DNA of 64,000 bases from Arthrinium phaeospermum (Eukaryota > Ascomycota > Sordariomycetes > Amphisphaeriales > Apiosporaceae), in assembly GCA_006503535.1 (NCBI GenBank), contig QYRS01000014.1:806001-870000 (forward strand). The letters are read 5' to 3'. The notes beneath the pieces are model-generated. The model made no database searches and was not told where the DNA came from. It was given only the letters and a program-made list of their open reading frames with translations. A program made the translations under genes and the position numbers. Positions 32,506 through 44,155 of this stretch are shown piece after piece. Every line of letters begins with the position of its first letter. The stretch's first letter is position 1.

Positions 32506-33245
32506 GAGGTTTTGCGCCGCTTTTGTTGCCAGGGGTTGGTGGCTTGCGGAGTCCAAGCAGGGCGTTTGGCGTTTAGCGTTCGGGGGGAACAGGTGGCGGC
32601 CGTCGGCTTACATTCCAGAGGCATACAACACGAATATTCATCAGGGGCTCACATTTCTACGTATATATGTATATACCGATATGAACGGATCTCCTTACCA
32701 ACATTTGATGCAGTCCGACCAGCTTTATGGTAATGTAACACGGTGACTTGTGACTGTCGGCACACGATAAGCAATCAATAGATAGTTTGCCTGCATTTGC
32801 ATTACTACGTGAGATAAGGAGATAAGGAAACGATGATGATCTTACGATGGTATCCAAACCACTGCATCTGCGTTTACAGGGAGCGCACATCTGATTTCTT
32901 AGCGGACAGTCGGCTCAGTCCGCCAGCTCCCCCGCCAAAGCGCCCACAAGGCTGCATGCCCCTAAAAATAGGGCGAGAAGCAACTGAGCAGCTGGGCCCC
33001 ACAGGCCTAACCTAAATGACATGGGACCTGTGGCATTACGCACATGCATCAGCGTCGCGTGCTTCCGACATCCTGACCTCCTGATAAGCACCACATGCAC
33101 CCCAAACGCTGCCGGTTCTCAGTCGCGTGGTTATCTAGGCGACACCATCCTCTCGGAATCACAGGTTGGCGACAACATACCCATTTGTCAAGGCAAACGA
33201 TCTGGGATTGAAAGAGGGCTGCGCACGACGACACCGCCATCCAGA
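32506..33245. other. intergenic spacer
   Basis: 0.74 kb between two plus-strand genes with no recognised gene, repeat or RNA. Confidence 0.5.
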
Positions 33246-34682
33246 ATGAGTCGGTCTCCGGCATCGTCTGGACTCCTACCAATGCCTGGCTCGCCATCCT
33301 CCTCCTGGGCCTTGTACCGGGCCCGCCTGGGTGCCATCTTTCGCAAATCCGACACTTCGGTTCTGATCGCCTTCTGGCTATTTGGTACGGCGTTTCTACG
33401 GTTTGATTGAATGCGGGAGGCACCTTTGCTAACGAGCCCCTCTAATATAGGCCTGATCAATAATGTCCTCTATGTCATCATCCTGTCCGCCGCCCAAGAC
33501 CTCGTCGGCTCCGACGTGCCGAAAGGAGTCGTCCTCCTCGCCGATGTCCTCCCGTCCTTCTTCACGAAGCTGATCGCGCCCTACTTCATCCACCGCGTCC
33601 CCTACGCCGTCCGCATCCTCTGCTTCGTCGCCGGCTCGTCGGCGGGCATGCTGCTCATCGCCCTCACGCCGCCCGACCGGTCCGTCGGCATCAAGATGGC
33701 GGGCGTCGTGGTGGCGAGCCTGACGAGCGGCGGCGGCGAGCTCAGCTTCCTGGGGCTGACGCACTACTACGGGCACATGAGCCTCGCGGCCTGGGGCAGC
33801 GGCACGGGCGCGGCGGGCCTCGTGGGCGCGGGGCTCTACGTCGCCCTCACCGACTGGTTCGCGTTCAGCGTCCGCAACAGCTTGCTGGCGTCGGCGTTCC
33901 TGCCCGTCATCATGCTCGTCAGCTTCTTTGTGATCCTGCCGCGGGGCCCGCTGCGCGAGGGCCAGACGAGGAAGGATTACCAGACCTTGCCCGAGCAGGA
34001 CTTGGAGCAGGACGACGTGGAGGAATTGCCCGCCGACAACGCGGCGTCTGGTCTGCTGGCTCCAGGGCCGGCGGTGGCGGCCACGGCGTTCTCGGGCACC
34101 CCGGACAATGCGGCGGCGCGGTTCAACGCCAACTTGCGCCGCGCAAAGTCCCTGTTCTTCCCGTACATGCTGCCCCTGCTGCTGGTCTACGTGGCCGAGT
34201 ACAGTATCAACCAGGGCGTTGCGCCGACCTTGCTGTTCCCGCTGCAGGGAACGCCGTTCAGCGAGTTTAGGGCTTTCTATCCGTTCTACGGGTTCCTCTA
34301 CCAGCTGGGCGTCTTCATCTCGCGGTCGTCCATTGCCTTCATCCGCATTCCCCATCTGTATCTGCCTTCCGTGCTGCAGATTGCCAACCTCGTGCTTCTG
34401 ACTCTGCATGCCCTATTCTTCTTCATCCCCAGTGTCTACCTCGTGTTTCTCGTGATCTTCTGGGAGGGCCTGCTGGGCGGGGCGGTCTACGTCAATACCT
34501 TTGCCGAGATCATGGAGAACGTGCCCACGTCGGAGCGCGAGTTCAGCCTCGGCGCCACCAGCGTAAGTGACAGCGCGGGTATCTGCCTCGCGGGCTTCGT
34601 AGGCATGAGCATCGAGCCCTGGCTGTGCAACTACCAGGTCCACCAGGGGCGAGACTGGTGCAAGCGGATCAAGGTTGGATAA
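33246..34682 (+). CDS. btn1: BTN1/CLN3 (battenin) family vacuolar membrane protein
   Basis: Two exons, 33246-33384 and 33451-34682, with a 66-bp intron (donor GTACGG, branch GCTAAC, acceptor TATAG), give 456 residues. The intron sits just inside the first membrane helix: FWLFG joined to [18 protein letters not shown], a hallmark of the family. Further signatures are [37 protein letters not shown] and [18 protein letters not shown]. About ten or eleven helices are visible, with a charged loop near residues 215-265. Yeast Btn1 and human CLN3 affect lysosome/vacuole pH and basic amino acid levels. The length and motif set are typical, and nothing looks broken. It ends 56 bp before the convergent rhodopsin-domain gene. 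Confidence 0.93.
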
Positions 34683-34738
34683 AGTACTATTTGCAAACCG
34701 ATACCATAGACAAAGAATAAAGAAACACTTCAAGCCAG

Positions 34739-36436
34739 TTACGTTTGCCACGATACCCTTCGCTCGAACGGAAGCGGGCCAAGCGGCCAGTTTGCCGAAT
34801 GCCTCTCCATCTGCGGACTCTCTGGGTCCACGGCTTGGTATTCCAATGCAATGTGCCGCCATATCTCGGAAGGCCTCCCCAGCTCCGGGCTCTCTGCGCC
34901 CGCATACTGTTCGTCGGGCAGCTGTCGCGGTAGGTGGAGCGACTCTTGGCTGGTGTCGTCCTGCTCCTCGTAATCGTACATGTACCGAATGGGCTCCGGG
35001 TACCCGTGCCCCTCCCCATCAGTGGCCGCCTCTGAGTTCCGCACTGACGTTCCCGTCTCCATCCGGACCATCTCGAAGTAGGGTCGGCCGCCCACCATGC
35101 CCGACGACGCGGAGCCGAGGCTTGTACTTGCCCCGGGTCCTCCTCCCCCTACTCCCCCGCGCTTTCGCGAAACAGCCCCGGCAGCGGCGGCGCCGGTAAA
35201 CAACCAGCCCCGTTGGTTACTGTTGGCTGCCGCGGCGGCCGCGGTAGGCCCGGACCAGCCGCCGGCCGAGTCCTTGTTGGCCTGGGTGCGGAGGTAGCGC
35301 TCGCCGCCGTCAGAAACAAGAGAGCGCAGGATGGGGGCGCAGCCGCAGATGACGCCGAGGTTGGCCTCGACGGCGGCCCAGATCCAGAGCTCGTAGCCCT
35401 CCCAGGTGACGTCGTAGGTCTCGAGCTCGACGTGGTGGACCCAGTAGGTGCGCATGCAGCCGGCGGCGACGACGACCCCCCCTAAACCGAAGAGGAGCAT
35501 GAGCCCGATGCGTTGGTGGAGGGGGAGGGAGAGGCGAGCGAGGGTCGGCATGGGGAGGACGTAGACGGCGAGGTCGATGAGGACGGTGATGATGGTTTGG
35601 GTCATTAGGCCGGGGACTTCGGAGATGCAGTCGGTTTCGGTGCGGTTGAGGTTCCAGTAGCTCGAGGGGGGGCTGGTTGGTACAGACGGGGGGGTTAGTA
35701 TAGGTGATTGACGGTGCAACTCGGTATCGTTAAAACCCGATTGGAAATCGCAATGAGGGGGAAACAGCTGATGACGGGGGACTTTAGGCATGCCGCCCTG
35801 TGTACTCACCTGCACTGAGCCCAAAGCAGGACGAAGAAGGCCAGCATGGAGACGGTGTTGACGACGATGACGGTCCAGGTCAGGCGCAGGAAGAGGGTGC
35901 CCTTGAGGGCGATGCGCAGGTAGCTGATGAGGATGGACAGCTTGCCGAGCCCCGAGGCGAACACAAAGAAGGCCTGACCCGCCGCCGAGACCTTGCGGCC
36001 CTGCACGAGCATCCGGTAGGGCACATCCCAGATGTGGCGGTCCCAGCCGTAGAGCTTGGTGGCTGTAAGGGACAGGGCGGGTGGTGATCAGCGTTGATGA
36101 TATTGCAGATGTTTTCGTTCATCCTCCTCTCTTGAAATCGCATTTTCTAATTCCCCCGTTCCTTCTTAGGCGGATAATATGAGAGAGCTGAAACTCACCC
36201 AAGATCACGTCGAGCGTCGTGCCGGCGCAGCAGACGCCCGCGGCCACCATGACCCAGTCGTCCCACCAGGCCTTGTGCAGCTGGCGCACCCGGACCCAGA
36301 GCCGCAGCGCCAGGCAGAGCAGCGCCAGCGACAGCGTCGTGACTTCCGTGATGAGGAGCTCGGGGCCCCGCGTCGGCGGGTCGGCGTAGTTGGGCCGCGG
36401 CCAGGTCGCGATGACCGAGGGCGGGGGGAAGCGCAT
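34739..36436 (-). CDS. rhodopsin-domain integral membrane protein (PTH11-like, without CFEM)
   Basis: Three exons, 36436-36199, 36062-35810 and 35672-34739, give 474 residues. Seven hydrophobic helices occupy residues 25-310. Family marks are WWDDWVMVAAG after helix 2, TKLYGWDRHIWDV, FVFASGLGKLSILISYLRI, a CSPPSSYWN loop start and AAGCMRTYW. These belong to the fungal rhodopsin-domain group, of which Magnaporthe PTH11 is a member. There is no N-terminal CFEM cysteine domain. The long cytosolic tail is low complexity (Ala-, Gly- and acidic-rich). A sensing role is possible but not shown. The last intron of 137 bp is longer than the neighbours' introns. Confidence 0.85.
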
Positions 36437-38502
36437 AGTGGTTGTTCTTTTTCTTCTCGTTTCTTTTTTTTTCCTCTTCCTCTTTCGCCTACTTTCGTCT
36501 TTACTTTTCTCGGACGTGAGTATGTTGGGCGATAGGGGCTGTGATACCGGTACGGCTCATTACGAAATCATCAGCCTCTCGTCGGCGGTGGTCTGGAAAA
36601 GGAGAGAAAAAGTCAATGGGAAGATTTCAAGAGTTACGAAGGTGGCGTTTTGGCCGAAGATACAGGAGATGAAAACTGGGCAGTTTTTTAACCATCAGAC
36701 AAGACATCGGCGATGTAGACAGGAGTAATGCCCATGGATCCTCGACTGCGAGCTCATGTCAAACTCCAGCCTTGACTTTTTGCCTCGTTTTGCTTTGTGA
36801 CGATGGGCTTCTATTCTGTCATCATCGTGGCCGTAGAAACGGGAAGCGGTATCAGAAAAAGTTCAGTCTGGGTGTCAACGGTCTCATGGGGATAACGATG
36901 GGACGGAGGTATACTTATGACGCAACTGGCGGCTTCTCGCTGTCCACGGGCGCAGGAACCTACGGAGTACTTAAGGGGGTGAAGAAGAGGCGCGGTCATT
37001 CCCGTCGGGGTTTGCATGTTCAGCTGGCGAACGATCCAGAAGTTGCCGAGTTCCGCATCCTTGCCTGTGATGGTATGCAGCTGAAAAGCATCACGGCAAA
37101 AGCTGGCCGGCGGCATTGGTCGTCTTCTACGCGTAACGATCTTCGTACGCGGCTGCGTCACGTCCTCCTTTGGTACTAATAGGCGTGTCGGTCCCTGGAT
37201 AAAAGGGGCTTGCGAGTTCTGCTGGCCACCGACATGTACGCGTTCACAGATTGCGCAGCCGCGGCCTGGACAGCTTGTGCCTTTCTTGCTTCATTCCCCT
37301 TTCCCCATCCCCGTGACTGTACCTGTCGGCATCCGAGTCCTGCGGGTGCAGCAGAAACATCTCCGTGCGGCCTCATGGTTTGTTCCGTTTCGAACTCTCC
37401 TTATCCCATTTCTGAGGGCCTCGGACCCCCAACTCTATTGCTGGGCGACGGACCAATAGCGAGCCAGGGCAGACGTGCGCCATGTTCAGGCGGTGCTGTC
37501 TCGCTTCTCCATTGGTCCGGTTTGGCAGATGATGGGATATGAAGTTCGGATACCGGTACGGAGATTTGCAAAGAATCGTGATTATTGACGACGTTGGCGA
37601 TACCGGGAACCTTCGGCTGGGCAGCTAATCAATCACAATTCCCAGGTTCTGTCCCGAAAGGGGGCGATTGGCGGGGGGACTTCGGGAGTCGTCAGTCTTG
37701 ACTCCTTATCTGATATGAAGTTTTGCTTCTTCTAGACCTTTTCGCCGTCGAATTAAGCTACTGGGTCTTCAGCCCCCCTTTCCCACATGGCAGCCCCCCG
37801 AAAGGTGGCGCGGGATCGAAGACGGATTCGATATCGTCTTCAGCCACTAGCGCAGTAGGAACCAGAGAATGTCTCAAACGAGTTCCCAGAAGAGTTGCCA
37901 CTTAGCCTTGTTGGGGATCGAACCTGACCTCGTACATGTACTCCTCGTCCTCTGTCTCCTGATTCTCAGTTTTCCGGCGGCGCTCGCACTCCCCCTTTGG
38001 ACAAGTCTGCTGCTGCTTGGGCCGACCGTGGCGGTGATGGTGGTTTGCGTTAGCTCCTGCATGCCGCGAGCTCGGTTTCGACCCGCCGCGGTCCCTTACA
38101 GGTGGAAAAATGGGGAAGTTCGGGAGGCCGCGGGCGGCCGGTGCCACGTTCACTTGATTGGCTAGCTGCATCTGAACTCCCCACGGGTAATTACGAACTC
38201 GAAAAGGCCGGGTCGGGTTAGTGGTTGAGCGACCGTCACGCAGTTGGCAGTCGGTAGCGGACTGAGATGGTTGCAATGCCGGGATTTAGCAGTGAGGTGC
38301 CGGCCTCTTGGATCTGAAGCCAGCGTTTCAGTGGCGGGCGCCAATGGCTAGGCGTCATGGATATTCGCTGGGCAGAACGCTGAGTGCCCGTAGCAGCAGT
38401 CAGGTTAGTAGTCAGGTGGGAAGCTGCAGAGTGTTGTGCATGGCATGCTGCACCACTAAGGGCGCTGCGGGGCAGTCACCAGTCCACTGCAGCATTCTTC
38501 TA

Positions 38503-38537
38503 AACGGTCAACGGTCAACGGTCAATGGTCAACGGTC
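38503..38537. repeat. AACGGTC heptamer repeat, five copies
   Basis: Five back-to-back copies of AACGGTC (fourth copy AATGGTC) run without a gap. They lie about 350 bp upstream of the TATA box of the PXB gene. Confidence 0.9.
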
Positions 38538-38885
38538 GGGCTTGACATGTATTTTGTCACTTGCACTGCGCATTCCATGGCGTTTCCATTCCGCATCTGC
38601 ATTTGCATCTGACATCGGATATTCGATTACCACTGCCACCACAGCCTCGATCGCATTCGTTCCCTCGCCGTCTTCTATTATTATCCTTGGTAAATAAACT
38701 TATTCTGTCGCACACAGCCTCACGTTTCAGCATCCGACCGGCGTCATCGTCCGTCCCAACTCCGCAGCCATTCGCCCAGGTGGCGCCCTGTTGACACCGG
38801 CACTTACGTCAGGTCCGCCATGTGCACTCCGCGAATACGGTTGAAACCATAGCGAATTCGATTTCGCCATGGGCCCTTGTTCCGG

Positions 38886-38892
38886 TATAAAG
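38886..38892 (+). promoter_or_regulatory. TATA box of the PXB/DUF3818 gene
   Basis: TATAAAG lies 111-117 bp before the ATG at 39003, which itself has a good context (CCGCCACCATG). Confidence 0.55.
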
Positions 38893-39002
38893 TGAGAGCC
38901 ACGGGATGCCGCCTTCTTACCTAAGATCCTGGCCACGCGATCACACCGCATCGACGAAACACTGAGATCACTGATACTCGCCACCATCTGCCGCCCGCCA
39001 CC

Positions 39003-41450
39003 ATGTCGGAATCCCCCCAGCTCACCGGCCCCCAGCTGCAGGCCCTGTTCGACATCCTGACCCACCACGAGACGTACCGGGAGGTCGAGAGCTTCAAGAC
39101 CCCGACCGCCATCGCCCGGTACGGCTACCCCTTCTCCGCCAGCACCGAGGGCGGCGGCCCGGCGTCGGCCACCCCGCTGCTGCAGCTGCTGCTGACCCGG
39201 CTCGTCCTGCCCATGCCGGGCATGGCCGGCTTCCCGCCCGACTTCTTCAACGTCAAGTTCCGCGCCGTCATGCAGCGCCTCGGCGAGGCCGACCTGTCCG
39301 AGAGCTACGACAAGGCCGCCCTCGGCACCCGCAAGACCCTCGCCACCGCCGCCTCGGCCTTCCACGAGGCCGTCACCCGCGGCATGCTCGGCGGCGTGCC
39401 CCTGCCCGTCGCCGCCGATGCTGCGGATGCGGCGCCCCCTCCCGCGCGGCGCTGGGACCCGGATCACACGTCGGCCGCGGAACTGGAGGCCTCGTTCGAC
39501 TTTTGCGTCCGGGACGTCGTCTACGGGGACCTCCTCGAGCGTTTGTTTCACTTTGCACGGCAGTCGCAGGACTTTGACCGGTTCTCGCAGCAGATTGGGG
39601 ACTCGATCGAGTACATTGTGATTCACATGGCCACGTTTCTCCATTATATACTTGTCGTGTCGCCAGAGGGCCCTTATCTGTTGAAGCTGATTGAGAGTTT
39701 CAGTAAACTGTGAGTGTCAAACCACTTGATGTCGACTATGGTCGCAGTATTCGGTGCACCTTGTTCCCGTCATTCACCGTCGTCGCTTACTACGCTATCG
39801 CTAGATATCCCTACACCATGGTCGCCCAGACGCTGCGGCTCGGCAATGCCGCGACTATGATCAGCGCCATGAACAAGCTGTTCCTCTCCAAGATGACGGT
39901 GGGCGGCATCACGAATTGGATGGGCATTACCCAGGGCGCCGCCGACGGAATGAACTTGATGCAGAGGTAAGTGCCGTACAACCGCTACCCCAAACGGATC
40001 CCCTCACTGACATTTGACAGGATGCTCTCCATCATTGTGGACTATGATGCCAGCGACTTCCGCAAGGCGGCCGAGACCATCAAGAAGACTAAGGGTCGTC
40101 CCAGTGATAAGCACTTTGCCGCCATTGACGAACACGTCAACAGCTCGCGGGACTTGCACGAGTCGATGCGTGCGACCAGCATGATGGACCACGAGTCCAT
40201 CATCACGGCCATTCTCATGGCCAAGGATCCCGTCCTTGTCGCGGGCCTGACCCATGCCCACCACTCGCTTCTCCAGGAGTACTACTCGGCGCGTTTGTCG
40301 GCCCGGGATCGGGAGCAGATCATTAAAGTCTTCTGCCGTTCCACTCCTGACTACTTTACCTCGATAATGAAGGATTCGTCAGGTTCAAGTAAGTCGCAGG
40401 TAAAAATTGCTTTCCGCAGAGATGCTAACCTTTCGCAATCTAGTGGAACCCATCATCCGGGCTGTTCACGCGCGCGTAGCCCTCCATAAATACGTGCCGC
40501 TGATCCAGAAATTCGTCGGCGATCTTCTCCAGACGAGTAAGGGGGAAAAGAGCCCCAAGTCCAAGACGCGCATCCCGCCCTCGGTGGAGGATTACGTCGT
40601 CCTCCTCCGCAAGCACAAGCCCTCGCTGTTTAAGTTCCTGCACGAGGTCTCGAGCTGCTGCCCCGAGATCCAGAAGATGTTCCTCGACTGGGTCAAGGAG
40701 GCCTCGACCAGCTTCCGGCGCCCGCCCTCGACCGAGTACGGCGTTTCTTCTTCTTTGCGCCAACAAAAGCCCGAGAAACCGTCACGGTCCCGCAGCGTCC
40801 ACAGCAACGGCAGCAACGGCCACGCCGTCGACAGCGCGGTCGGGCTCGGGTCCGGCGGCGGCGGCGCGGGCGCCCTCAGCGGCAACCTGCAGGCCCTGTA
40901 CGCGGCGCTCCCGCGCGAGACGCAGCACCAGGTGGCGATGGTGCTGGACCTGCACGCCGGCTACCTCGACTCGCTGCACGCGGCCTCGCGCCGGAACCTG
41001 CAGCAGATCGTGGACCGGCTGGCGGGCGTGCGCGAGTCGGCGGTGCGGCGCAGCATGCAGGGGCCCGGGATCTACCTGGCGCGCTGGCACGCCCTGCTGG
41101 ACTCCACGGTCATCACGCCGGCGGCGCCCGGGCGCGGGGTGCCGGTAAGGTTCGGGCGCGACGTCAAGGGGGCCAAGGCGTCGGGGAAGACGGGGATGAA
41201 GGGGGCGGCGGGGGAGGGGGGGACGGAGAGCGAGAGTGGGAGTGAGGAGGGGGGAGGGTGGGAGGATACGGTTTCGTTGGTGGCGTCGTCGTCGCAGGGG
41301 TCTGGGAGCAGTGGTGGTGGTGGTAATAGGCCCAAGGCGCCGCGGGAGCCGGATGCGGGGGTCGTTGTCGAGGCGCTGGGGAGGCCGTTCCGGGAGCTGG
41401 TGGCGAGGATCAGTGGGGTTTCGGCGCGGGAGGTTTCGGGTTTCGTGTGA
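39003..41450 (+). CDS. PXB / DUF3818 domain protein
   Basis: Four exons, 39003-39709, 39805-39966, 40021-40388 and 40444-41450, give 747 residues. The start LTGPQLQALFDILTHHETYREVESFK is the PX-associated (PXB) domain. The DUF3818 region follows: LLKLIESFSKLYPYTMVAQTLRLGNAATMI, KMTVGGITNWMG, a helical segment with DYFTSIM, then VEDYVVLLRKHKPSLFKFLHEVSS. The family usually has a phosphoinositide-binding PX domain between or after these parts; I do not see one here. The C-terminal 200 residues are low complexity. A GTGAGT at the stop codon (from 41447) could be a donor for a further small exon. The role is presumed to be in membrane trafficking, by family association only. Confidence 0.82.
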
Positions 41451-41915
41451 GTATCGCCGGGCGTGTCTTCTGTGTTGCTGGGTGAGCAAGGAAGGGGGGC
41501 ATTGGAAACCAGGGTACGTCTAGGTTATAACAATTTGCTAGTCTATATAATAAGCGTGTATGAACATCGAAACTGCCTAATACCGCACCCGAGTCGATTG
41601 CTCATCGTCTCGAGCAAGTTTGGTGTGTACATCCTTAGTGCTGACGGTCGGCGGTTGTTTTGTTGCTTGGCGGTACCCATACCACCCATCCCTTACTTGG
41701 GCCGTCCGTGAAGAAGCGGGGTTTGGCCAGGCAGCTGCGCCGTATGCCCTCCCATGGACTACGGCCTCCCTGGAGGTTGGTTCTTCGGGGACTACCAACA
41801 TTCCCAACTCGAATTTTGCCAACTCTTCCTCTGAGTCCAATTTTCTTGCCGTAATCTCATTGTTTCCCTCGTATTGACCCCGCTTACTTGACCACCTCCC
41901 ACCCCCACCAACAAG
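41451..41915. other. intergenic spacer
   Basis: 465 bp between two plus-strand genes; nothing recognised except a pyrimidine-rich leader before 41916. Confidence 0.5.
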
Positions 41916-43027
41916 ATGAAACGCAAACACTCGGAACCCTATCGTCGTCCTCACGAACGCCCTCACGACTACGACCCTCGATGGGACCCCAAGGCGCCCG
42001 GCTACGTCAAGAGCGAGGACAAGCGGACGGTCCTCATCACGGGCTGCAGCGACGGCGGCCTCGGCTCCGCCCTGGCCCAGGCCTTCTGGGACCGCAACTA
42101 CTTCGTCTTCGCGACGGCGCGCGAGACGGGCAGGATGCAGGCCGTCAGCTCCTTCGCCGACGTCCTCATGCTGACGCTCGACGTCACCAAGCCCGACGAC
42201 ATCCAGGACGCCGTCCGGGTCCTGGGCGACCGCGGGCTCGACGTGCTGATCAACAACGCCGGGCAGGCCCATTTTAGTCCGGTGCTCGACGAGAACCTGG
42301 ATCAGGTGCGGCGCACGTTCGAGGTCAACTACCTGGGCCCGCTGGCCGTCACCAAGGCGTTTGCGCCGGCGCTGATCAAGGCGAAGGGGGTGGCGGTCTA
42401 CATTACTTCTCTTGCGGGGCACCTCAACATTCCGTGGATGAGTATGTGGCTGTTGCGACTTTGCTAGCCTTTCCCTTTGCTTTCGACCCCTGGGCGATTT
42501 TGACAGATAATTACTTACTGGGCCCCCCCAGGCACCTACGCCGGTCTCAAAAGTGCCACCGAGATCATGGCCGAGACCCTGCGCCAAGAGATGCGCCCCT
42601 TTGGCGTCGACGTCATGGAGATCGTGACGGGCGCCGTGCGGTCCAACGGCCAGGCCGGCTTCGACGACTACGCCCTGCCCGCGGGCTCGCTCTACAAGCC
42701 CATCGAGCCCGCCATCCAGAACTTCGTGCAGGGTGGCGACGGCATCCCCCGCATGGACACCGATGAATACGCCGCCGCCGTCGCCGACGAGATCATGTCG
42801 CGGCGCACCCAGGGGAGATTCTGGTACGGGACCAACGCGGATATGGTCAAGGGTGTGACGGTGCCGGCGGGGTGGGATCAGGCGGCTATGGTGAGTATTG
42901 ATGCGTACTCATTCCAATGGCAGCTGCTGTCACTTCTTGGTACAGCGTTCTGACTGCAGCTCTGCACATACAGGACGCCGGTGCGGTCATGGGGAGTGGT
43001 CTGGATTCGCTGGGCAAAGATCCCTAA
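41916..43027 (+). CDS. SDR, AYR1-like 1-acyldihydroxyacetone-phosphate reductase
   Basis: Three exons, 41916-42441, 42532-42890 and 42974-43027, give 312 residues. VLITGCSDGGLG (residues 39-50) is the cofactor loop, LINNAGQ (111-117) the structural motif, ITSLAGH holds the catalytic serine and YAGLK (178-182) the Tyr/Lys pair. The GCSxGGLG variant and the long helix-rich tail match yeast Ayr1, which reduces acyl-DHAP in ether lipid and phosphatidate synthesis at the ER and lipid droplet. No strong membrane helix is seen. The last exon adds only 17 codons; reading past its donor would end differently at 42951. The specific substrate is an inference from family. Confidence 0.85.
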
Positions 43028-43393
43028 CCGAAACATGGCGAACAAGGGTGAGTAAGCGACTTTCGGTGGTTATTCCTTCCTAATCCAGTGTTTATTCCAC
43101 GTTATCTCAGTGTCTTAAAAAGGGAAAGAGTAACCGTTTACTCCACCAATTCCCATTACTTCCTCTTGAGAAATATTGTTCACTCCAAGAAGAGTGAGTG
43201 CTTACACCGAGAGTCAATAGGTGGGACGGGGCGGCTTGAGTAGGGGCGTATCATGATCATTATTAAATCGAGGGTGCTTTTGTTATATACAATATTAGTG
43301 GAGTAATTATCCAAGTTGCTTATAATCTCACTGCCGATATCAATGCCCGCGAATAGGGGCTCGTGACTAGATTTCAGATGGACAGGAATCACA
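43028..43393. other. intergenic spacer between convergent genes
   Basis: AT-rich 366 bp. The segment 43070-43165 resembles 27640-27725. No gene was recognised. Confidence 0.45.
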
Positions 43394-43735
43394 TTACTGG
43401 CGAACCGCACGATACACTTTCGGTCGGCGGTCCCAGCCGGCCCACTTCATTGCAACACCCCACCAGCTCTTGACGACCGGCACCGACGCCCCATCCTCGT
43501 TGCCCGTCTCGGTGCCGCTTTCCGAATAAGGCAAGTACTGGTTATCGCTGGCAACGTCATTGACGCCAGTAACGCCGGTACCGCTGCTATTTGCCGTCGA
43601 CGACGAAGATGCTGGCAGATGTTGCTGGCTCGGCAGCAAGCTGCAGATCTCGTCGTGTTCGAAGCTTGTCGTAGCGAGGGCCTCGAACATGGCGCTGTGC
43701 TGCTCCCGCATCTCACTTTGGGGTGTCTGAGCCAT
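43394..43735 (-). CDS. small hypothetical protein
   Basis: From the ATG at 43735 (MAQTPQSEMREQHSAMFEAL) the frame gives 113 residues. The middle is Ser/Thr/Asn-rich and probably disordered; the end is WWGVAMKWAGWDRRPKVYRAV, a tryptophan-rich basic tail. No family is recognised. An upstream start in the same frame (43822) is not preceded by a good context. It may be a real small gene or the last exon of a longer one. Confidence 0.45.
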   Translation of the reverse strand: MAQTPQSEMREQHSAMFEALATTSFEHDEICSLLPSQQHLPASSSSTANSSGTGVTGVNDVASDNQYLPYSESGTETGNEDGASVPVVKSWWGVAMKWAGWDRRPKVYRAVRQ

Positions 43736-44155
43736 TATGTGCTCGTTATATGGTTTCGGGGCTGATGCTGATTCGAGAACGAGAAAAAGGGGCTCAATCA
43801 CCACTGATAACTGGCGCGTCACTGCAAGAACTCACCAGACGAAGAGGATGGGAATCATGAGCTATTTATACGATAAAACTGGGCGTTTGTGTGCGTAGAA
43901 AAGAACAATGATCTATGGAAGACAATGTGAGAATGTACAAAAGGCCCCCTCGAGTACAATAACCCCCTGTTGCTTTGTACTTTTGGGATGCCCCCGAAAT
44001 CCAACAATAGCCTCAACCGAAAAGAATGTTTTGGGATGTGACGTCACCTGTTAGTATTCGAATATCTGAAGCTACCAGCTGAATCCCTTTTTTCTTTGGC
44101 TAGAATATCAGACTTCGTTTTCTGTAGTTCACTGACATCCTCCCCTGTTTGTCTA
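43736..44155. other. intergenic spacer
   Basis: 420 bp, AT-rich, between two minus-strand genes. Nothing was recognised. Confidence 0.5.

Larger units (their letters stand above)
36437..39002. other. long intergenic region
   Basis: 2.6 kb between divergent genes. It contains a 5-copy heptamer repeat (38503-38537) and a TATAAAG box at 38886. Open frames such as 36772-37179 and 37234-37542 lack domains and clear coding bias. No tRNA was found. Confidence 0.45.

Noticed and set aside
36772..37179. 135-codon plus-strand frame in the large intergenic region
   Set aside because: No domain, no splice or promoter support, irregular codon use.
37910..37930. GGATCGAACC resembling a tRNA T-loop on the minus strand
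   Set aside because: Flanking bases do not form T, anticodon or acceptor stems.
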